A DNA stretch of 64,000 bases from Ecdyonurus torrentis. Lineage: Eukaryota > Arthropoda > Insecta > Ephemeroptera > Heptageniidae. This document shows, piece by piece, positions 25,590 to 64,000 of the stretch. Location of the stretch: the NCBI GenBank assembly GCA_949318235.1, contig OX439132.1, positions 24,787,102 through 24,851,101 on the forward strand. Direction: 5' to 3'. Below the pieces are notes generated by a model. It was not told the origin of the DNA. It searched no databases and was given only the letters and a program-made list of their open reading frames with translations. Made by a program: the position numbers and the translations under genes. Within the stretch, counting starts at the first letter, position 1, and each line of letters starts with the position of its first letter.

Positions 25590-27440
25590 ACGAGAGTACT
25601 TTATTATACAAAGAGTTGACATTCACTCTAATGATAATTTACAATTGAGGAGACACATATTCACCACACACTTTCTCACTGAACACAAACTATATCCACC
25701 CATACACACAAAATAAAATATCATTTTCATGACAAAGACAGTAACACAGCAAGGAAAACACTAGCCTTTTGAAAATTCTCTTTTATTTATTTCATTTTTC
25801 TTCTCTACTATTTAATGTCTACAGTAAAATTTTCAGTCTGTATTACAGTTTTTGTCACAATATAATATTTTTATTATTGAACAATTATTCAATCAATTAT
25901 AAATTCACAGTCATGAAAACAAGAGGATCATTATACTTATTGTAAGAATAAACTATATATTATTTTTTTTTTTAATTAGCTAAAAAATAATTGTAATTTT
26001 TTTAAAATTTCATCCAAAAAAATGTCTTACATTTCATATCTATATTATATATATTTTTATTTTGAAATTTATTTATAACTATTATTTCTTTTTAAGGTTT
26101 CAAAAATAAATTATTTTAAACTTAAAATCCTAGCTTTCTAAAAAAAATCAACACAACATATTTTTACTTTTTTTTTTTTTTTTACTCTCCCACAACATTC
26201 ATTCACATTTATAAATCGCATATTTCCAAAGGATACATGCATTATTTAATAGATGGAATAATTAATTATTTTTTTTCTCATACATAACAAAAACAAACAC
26301 AACAAATAAATTACAACAACAAATATCAAGGAAAACAAAAAAAAAGTACCCACAACCTATAAAAAAAAATTTTAGTGTCAAAAGTATAAGGTATTGATTT
26401 TCTTTTTATTTTTCACACCATCAAATTTATTCAAATTATAAATAAAGGTCTTCAACAAATATTTTAATACACCACAAAAACAAAAAAATTAATTTTCCCC
26501 CAAATATTTACATAATGTGATGAGACAAACTTTATTTTTATAAATTGTCTTAAGCTAGATACATTAAAAATCAATAGCATTATAAATCATTATTGTTTAA
26601 TATAATTGTTTTAATACGTATAATTCTACGTAAAAAAGTGTACTGATTGTATGGGTAATAAGAAAAGAATAAAATCTTTGTCTCTTTTTTTTATATATTG
26701 GAATTAAATATATATGCATTAATATGTAATACATAATATTTCAATAAAAACAGCACAAATTTCTAATTTTGTATAAAGATATTGAGCAGTCATTTAATGA
26801 TTCTTACTGGTGTTATAAAGTTTCAATGCTTTACTTTAATAGAACAAGTTGTTAAGTAAATCGAGCTTAAGACATATTATTCTTTCGCATTATTCGCTAT
26901 ATTACTTTTGTCATTTCATTTAAATAATTTTTTACATTTCTTTATAAAGTTTTTAGTTGAAATTTATTAACATTTTTTAATTAATAAATTTAACTATATA
27001 CTTATATAAATAAATAATAAAGAAACTGACTTCTATTTTTAATATAATTAAAATCTAGGCTCCGTTAAAAACATGAAAGCTAGAGTTATAATGAATGATT
27101 AGCGTAAAAAAAACGCATCACAGAACCTTTGTGTGTTTTTGTTATAATATAATGTGACTACTTTCTATTGTTACTAAGAATTTTTTTTAAATGATATTAT
27201 ATAAAATATCATCTTTGATTCCCTTAATATATTTGATTTTATTTATGACTAGATTTAAGAAATTGAAATATTTTAAAATTTTGAATTTATAATATCAGAA
27301 AACGTTTACTTTAAAAATAAAAAATATTAAGATAATTTTTTTCATTTTCATTTTATGATTTTTGTCTTATTATTATGATTAGCATCCAGGGCATAAAGGC
27401 GGCAGTATTTGAGCGTTTCAATTAATTGATAGATCTATTT
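25590..27440 (-). other. Possible long 3' UTR of the thioredoxin-array gene
   Basis: There is no coding exon. Much of 25,590-26,560 is strikingly poor in G on the plus strand (so poor in C in the minus-strand RNA) and rich in A and C, a strand bias often seen in transcribed 3' UTRs. Several minus-strand AATAAA hexamers occur, the first about 200 nt past the stop (27,238-27,243). The extent of the UTR is inferred, not shown. Confidence 0.3.
27238..27243 (-). other. Candidate polyadenylation signal, thioredoxin-array gene
   Basis: AATAAA on the minus strand, about 200 nt beyond the transmembrane-exon stop. Weak evidence, because the hexamer is frequent in this AT-rich DNA. Confidence 0.25.
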
Positions 27441-62993
<35,553 letters not shown>

Positions 62994-64000
62994 CTGTAAT
63001 CAACAAGCAACACAGTGATGTAACATTAACTGGACATATTAATTATTTAAAGGTGAACAAAAAACTTCTCTAATATCCTAACATACCTAGATATCAACAT
63101 TGATTTGGCCGGAGTCATTAATTTCCAAATTTATTTTCATTCACAAAATCGTAGCTATAAGGGTTTATGAAGTCACAACTCACTAGTCCATGCGCGCGAA
63201 AACAGGCATGCTGTGACGTCATAAACCCGCAGCTGTCATTTTGTGAATTGAAAATAATTTAGAAATTAATGCCTCCGGCCAAATCAACATCGATTAGGAC
63301 ATTAGACGTGTCTTTTGATCAAGGTGGTCTACGCCTTTAAGTAAAATCAAATACATTATTCCCCCTCCGTTTACTAATTTTAATTTAGTGTATTCATTAT
63401 CATAAATATGACCTGTTAATTAGAAAACAAAAGACTTTTAAATTTTCAAATATGTCAATACTGCTTTTATTTATAATAATTTACAAATTATTATTATTTT
63501 TATATTTCATGAAATATTTGACTTATATAATAAAAGAAAATACTTATTTTATTAGAAAAAACTATTATTAACTACACCGTATAATTTTCATCTACAAAAA
63601 GTAAGGGTGTTAAATTTTTAAGTTTGACGTCATGTTGCTAAAATTTATGTCGTCATTGCTATAGTCACTATATTACATTAGATCTAAGTCATGAATTTAA
63701 CACCAATTTCACAGCGCTTCTTTTCATTACAACAAGGACCTCTATTAGCTTACATTCTTAAAAGAACTTGACTGAAATGTACTGTTAAATAATTTCATTC
63801 ATTTTTCATTTCTCCTATACCATCTTTAAGTCGTTATATAACTTAAATATTTAAAAGCACATTACTCATGTATTTGATTTGTATATACTTATTTTTTTCA
63901 GCACATCTATAAATATCGCCTCAGGAAACTGTGGTACGCGTTTCACTGCTGATTTTTTTTTTTTTTTTTTTTTTATATAAAGAAAAACAATTTTAATGAA
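62994..64000 (-). other. Intron at the right edge
   Basis: No exon is visible. Contains a foldback element (63,070-63,305) and a terminal poly-T run. The gene continues off the window. Confidence 0.5.
63070..63305. mobile_element. Foldback (MITE-like) element with about 95-bp inverted repeats
   Basis: The left arm (CTAATATCCTAA, then ATTGATTTGGCCGGAG, TCATTAATTTC, TTCACAAAAT and GGGTTTATGA) is mirrored in the right arm (TCATAAACCC, ATTTTGTGAA, GAAATTAATG, CTCCGGCCAAATCAACAT and GGACATTAG). The loop is about 30-40 bp. No coding potential. Confidence 0.7.

Overview
The window is AT-rich arthropod nuclear DNA, most likely from an insect. It has a metazoan intron/exon structure, an Atonal-type proneural bHLH gene, many (CT/GA)n, (TA)n and poly-T tracts, and several miniature inverted-repeat elements. 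I cannot fix the species. A hymenopteran is one guess, but nothing in the sequence proves it. There are no prokaryotic features, no CRISPR array, and no tRNA or rRNA gene that I could support.

Layout. Positions 1-12,900 hold no convincing gene: AT-rich spacer with microsatellites, a 33-bp minisatellite, an inverted pair of about 300-360-bp repeats, one copy of a dispersed MITE-like family, and a compact GC-richer motif cluster near 2.73-2.86 kb. A single-exon atonal gene lies at 12,945-13,700 on the minus strand with a promoter-like region just upstream. From 13.9 to about 25.6 kb there is again no gene, only repeats and possible regulatory DNA. From 27,441 to beyond the right edge, the minus strand carries one very large multi-exon gene.

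The large gene encodes a tandem array of thioredoxin-like (PDI-related) domains. It resembles what I remember of Drosophila l(2)01289. Each domain is built from two exons: an 'A' exon (132-144 nt, last helix of the preceding domain plus beta1-alpha1-beta2) and a 'B' exon (nearly always 183 nt, from the active-site CxxC position through the cis-Pro strand). Nearly all junctions are phase 1, so modules can be skipped or swapped without frameshift. I place 31 exons on the long chain in this window, about 1,600 codons, with 14 complete A+B units and one partial unit. The chain ends in a transmembrane helix and a short tail with a KxKxx-type ER retrieval signal. Six B exons keep a CxxC pair. A central run of six units has lost it and is acidic or charged instead.

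The most unusual part is the 9-kb intron at 34,556-43,593. It contains four candidate alternative terminal exons, all with phase-1-compatible acceptors and in-frame stops. One is a truncated A exon, two are paralogous Asp/Glu-rich tails made by a local tandem duplication, and one is a basic Cys-containing tail. Two further cassette exons (54,516-54,560 and 32,107-32,238) would insert 15 and 44 residues exactly at the A|B junction, next to the active site. Together these would let one locus make soluble, acidic-tailed (calsequestrin-like) and membrane-anchored multi-thioredoxin proteins of the secretory pathway. The fold assignment and exon structure are read from the sequence; the isoform model is inference and needs transcripts.
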